64,000 nt of DNA, from assembly GCA_030429205.1 (NCBI GenBank), contig JAUICZ010000005.1, positions 1 to 64,000 of the forward strand, given 5' to 3'. Both the position numbers and the translations under genes were made by a program. Source of the stretch: Bacteroidia bacterium (GTDB lineage: Bacteria; Bacteroidota; Bacteroidia; Chitinophagales; Chitinophagaceae). Shown here one piece after another: positions 62,715-64,000 of this stretch. The notes beneath the pieces are model-generated. The model was not told the origin of the DNA and did not search any database. It saw only the letters and a program-made list of their open reading frames with translations. Every line of letters starts with the position of its first letter. Position 1 is the first letter of the stretch.

Positions 62715-63605
62715 TTATTTGCCGGTTAGTTCAATGAATTTTGTTTCTAAGCTTTTCTTTTTCAGTACCAGGTGGGAAAGAGTAATCCCATTTTTATTAC
62801 AGTGCTCATTTACAGAAAGTGTTGAAACTTCATCAGTACATAATAATGTTAAGTACTTGCCGGATTGTTTTATATCGCTAACACCATTTAAGCTCAATAC
62901 AATATTTTTTAAATGGTCAATATCATTAGCCGATATTTCTATAAGGTCTTCGCTGGATAGTACAAGATCTACTTCTCCTGAAACAAGCAAGTCTCCTTTT
63001 TTTAGTATTGCTACATGAGTGCAAACCTTTTCCACCTCATCCAGTAAGTGGCTGGCCATAATAATAGTTTTACCTCCTTTGTTGAGCTCTATTATCAGCT
63101 CTCGAATTTCTGCGATGCCAACAGGGTCTAACCCATTTGTAGGCTCGTCAAAAACCAATATGTCAGGGTCTCCTAACAGTGCAGAAGCTATAGCTAGCCT
63201 CTGTTTCATACCCAATGAATATGTTTTAAATGCACTGTCTTTTCGCTCCCAAAGGCCTGTTATCTTTAATACTCGCTCTCTGTCGTCGTATGTTAACCCT
63301 TTAATAGCTGCATTGATCTGCAGGTTATCCCAGGCAGACATGTAGTGATAAAAGTTGGGCGTTTCTAATAATGAGCCGATCTGCTTACGTGCAACATAGT
63401 GTGGTATATTGTTCAACCAGGTATATGTTCCTGCATTAGCATTTAATACATCCAGAAGGATACCCAAAAGGGTGGTCTTGCCACTACCGTTGGGCCCCAA
63501 AACGCCAAAGACAGAACCTTTAGGTACATCAAAAGATACTCCTTTAAGTGCTTGTATCGGACCATACGACTTGGATATAGAATTAATGGAAAGTATAGTA
63601 TCCAT
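62715..63605 (-). CDS. ABC transporter ATP-binding protein
   Basis: A 296-residue ATPase: Walker A GPNGSGKTTLLG (about 36-47), signature YSLGMKQRLAIA, Walker B DILVFDEPTNGLDP and the H-loop ASHLLDEVEKV. The C-terminal part (to LETKFIELTGK) resembles the extension of ABC-2 exporters of the CcmA/drug-export class. Paired with the permease downstream; begins 14 bp after the stop of the SDR gene. Confidence 0.92.
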   Translation of the reverse strand: MDTILSINSISKSYGPIQALKGVSFDVPKGSVFGVLGPNGSGKTTLLGILLDVLNANAGTYTWLNNIPHYVARKQIGSLLETPNFYHYMSAWDNLQINAAIKGLTYDDRERVLKITGLWERKDSAFKTYSLGMKQRLAIASALLGDPDILVFDEPTNGLDPVGIAEIRELIIELNKGGKTIIMASHLLDEVEKVCTHVAILKKGDLLVSGEVDLVLSSEDLIEISANDIDHLKNIVLSLNGVSDIKQSGKYLTLLCTDEVSTLSVNEHCNKNGITLSHLVLKKKSLETKFIELTGK

Positions 63606-63619
63606 AAGTAGTAGTAGGT

Positions 63620-64000
63620 TTAATCTAAAAATAGGTCTTTTTGAAGTTCGCTGTTAGGGTCAACAGCATACTTTGTGAAATCCTTAACGCCCGCTTGTTG
63701 TAAAACATCTTCGTCTATAAGAGTTTGTCCTGTATAGGTTTCAGAAGGTTGTTGTAGTATGTGCAGAACCGTGTCTGCAACAATCTCTGGCTTTCTGCTT
63801 CTTTTTATCAAAGCATCTCCACCCAGCAGGTTTTGTACAGCAGCAGTAGCAATTGTGCTTGCCGGCCAAAGAGCGTTGGATGCAATGTTTTGAGCTTTTA
63901 GTTCGGCCGCCCAGCCCAAAGCCATCATACTCATGTTGAATTTACTCATAGTATAGGGTAGCGACATAGCTAACCATTTTGGTTGCATGCTAATTGGTGG
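63620..64000 (-). CDS. short-chain dehydrogenase/reductase, C-terminal part
   Basis: The right edge of the window cuts this gene; only its last 126 codons or so are present, ending at 63620. The catalytic YTMSKFNMSMMALGWAAEL (SDR YxxxK) lies close to the edge and the rest fits the C-terminal half of an SDR resembling hydroxysteroid dehydrogenase-like protein 2 (SNALWPASTIATAAVQNLLGG in parts). Oxidoreductase with NAD(P); substrate unknown. The frame is open to the window edge, so the apparent ATG at 63988 is internal. Heads the operon with the ABC transporter and surE. Confidence 0.85.
   Translation of the reverse strand, partial: PPISMQPKWLAMSLPYTMSKFNMSMMALGWAAELKAQNIASNALWPASTIATAAVQNLLGGDALIKRSRKPEIVADTVLHILQQPSETYTGQTLIDEDVLQQAGVKDFTKYAVDPNSELQKDLFLD

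Noticed and set aside
63620-63988. Truncated SDR pseudogene starting at 63988
   Set aside because: The frame remains open to the window edge, so the gene is cut by the window rather than broken.
1-64000. CRISPR array
   Set aside because: No set of regularly spaced identical repeats with unique spacers was seen; the palindrome arrays are diverged hairpins with conserved linkers.

Overview
The window looks like chromosome from a Bacteroidota bacterium, most likely Chitinophagia/Chitinophagaceae. Reasons: four genes carry or pair with type IX secretion (T9SS) C-terminal sorting domains; gliding lipoprotein GldD, an S46 dipeptidyl-peptidase, DUF3467, lipoproteins with a Cys-Lys-Lys start, and an alpha-2-macroglobulin/PBP1C pair are present; and several genes follow a TAnnTTTG -7 box, the Bacteroidota promoter type. 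Assignment is by eye; nothing was searched.

Layout. 1-70 is the 3' end of a 5S rRNA with its terminator. 0.1-9 kb is mixed housekeeping: DinB-like protein, TPR histidine kinase, lipid-linked-sugar glycosyltransferase, lipoprotein metalloprotease, Mrp/ApbC ATPase, DUF523 protein, esterase. 9.4-12.4 kb holds two paralogous secreted lectin-like proteins. Around them (7.9-12.9 kb) lies a family of intergenic palindrome arrays. Then come dnaE, trxA, a redoxin/DUF1801 pair, two secreted proteins, and the A2M-pbpC operon (19.4-27.2 kb).

27.19-36.85 kb is an integrated mobile element of about 9.7 kb in the 3' end of a tRNA-Arg(CCT) gene. It is visibly AT-richer than its flanks. A large serine recombinase sits at the tRNA end. 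The attachment core lies inside the recombinase reading frame: in the integrated state the gene ends in tRNA sequence, while its apparent original 52-codon tail lies in frame at the other end of the element, 9.6 kb away. Cargo: two tandem 21-22-residue paralogous peptides, an HNH protein with a three-TM partner, a lipoprotein behind a structured repeat, and a tightly coupled four-gene operon (PRTase-like protein, ORC/CDC6-like AAA ATPase, Rossmann-like protein of unknown family, N6-adenine methyltransferase) that I read as a probable anti-phage/conflict system.

37-64 kb returns to core genome: a second TPR kinase, gldD, DUF3467-guaA-binding protein, WecA-like transferase, meaB, an operon of O-antigen ligase-like protein/Lon-N domain protein/coaX/outer-membrane protein/lptC, S46 peptidase, the metG-adaptor-gpsA operon, two T9SS cargo proteins, YdeI-like protein, and an SDR-ABC transporter-surE operon that runs off the right edge.

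Best leads: the recombinase gene split by its own integration, the coupled PRTase/ATPase/methyltransferase operon, the twin micropeptides, and the ordered palindrome arrays.
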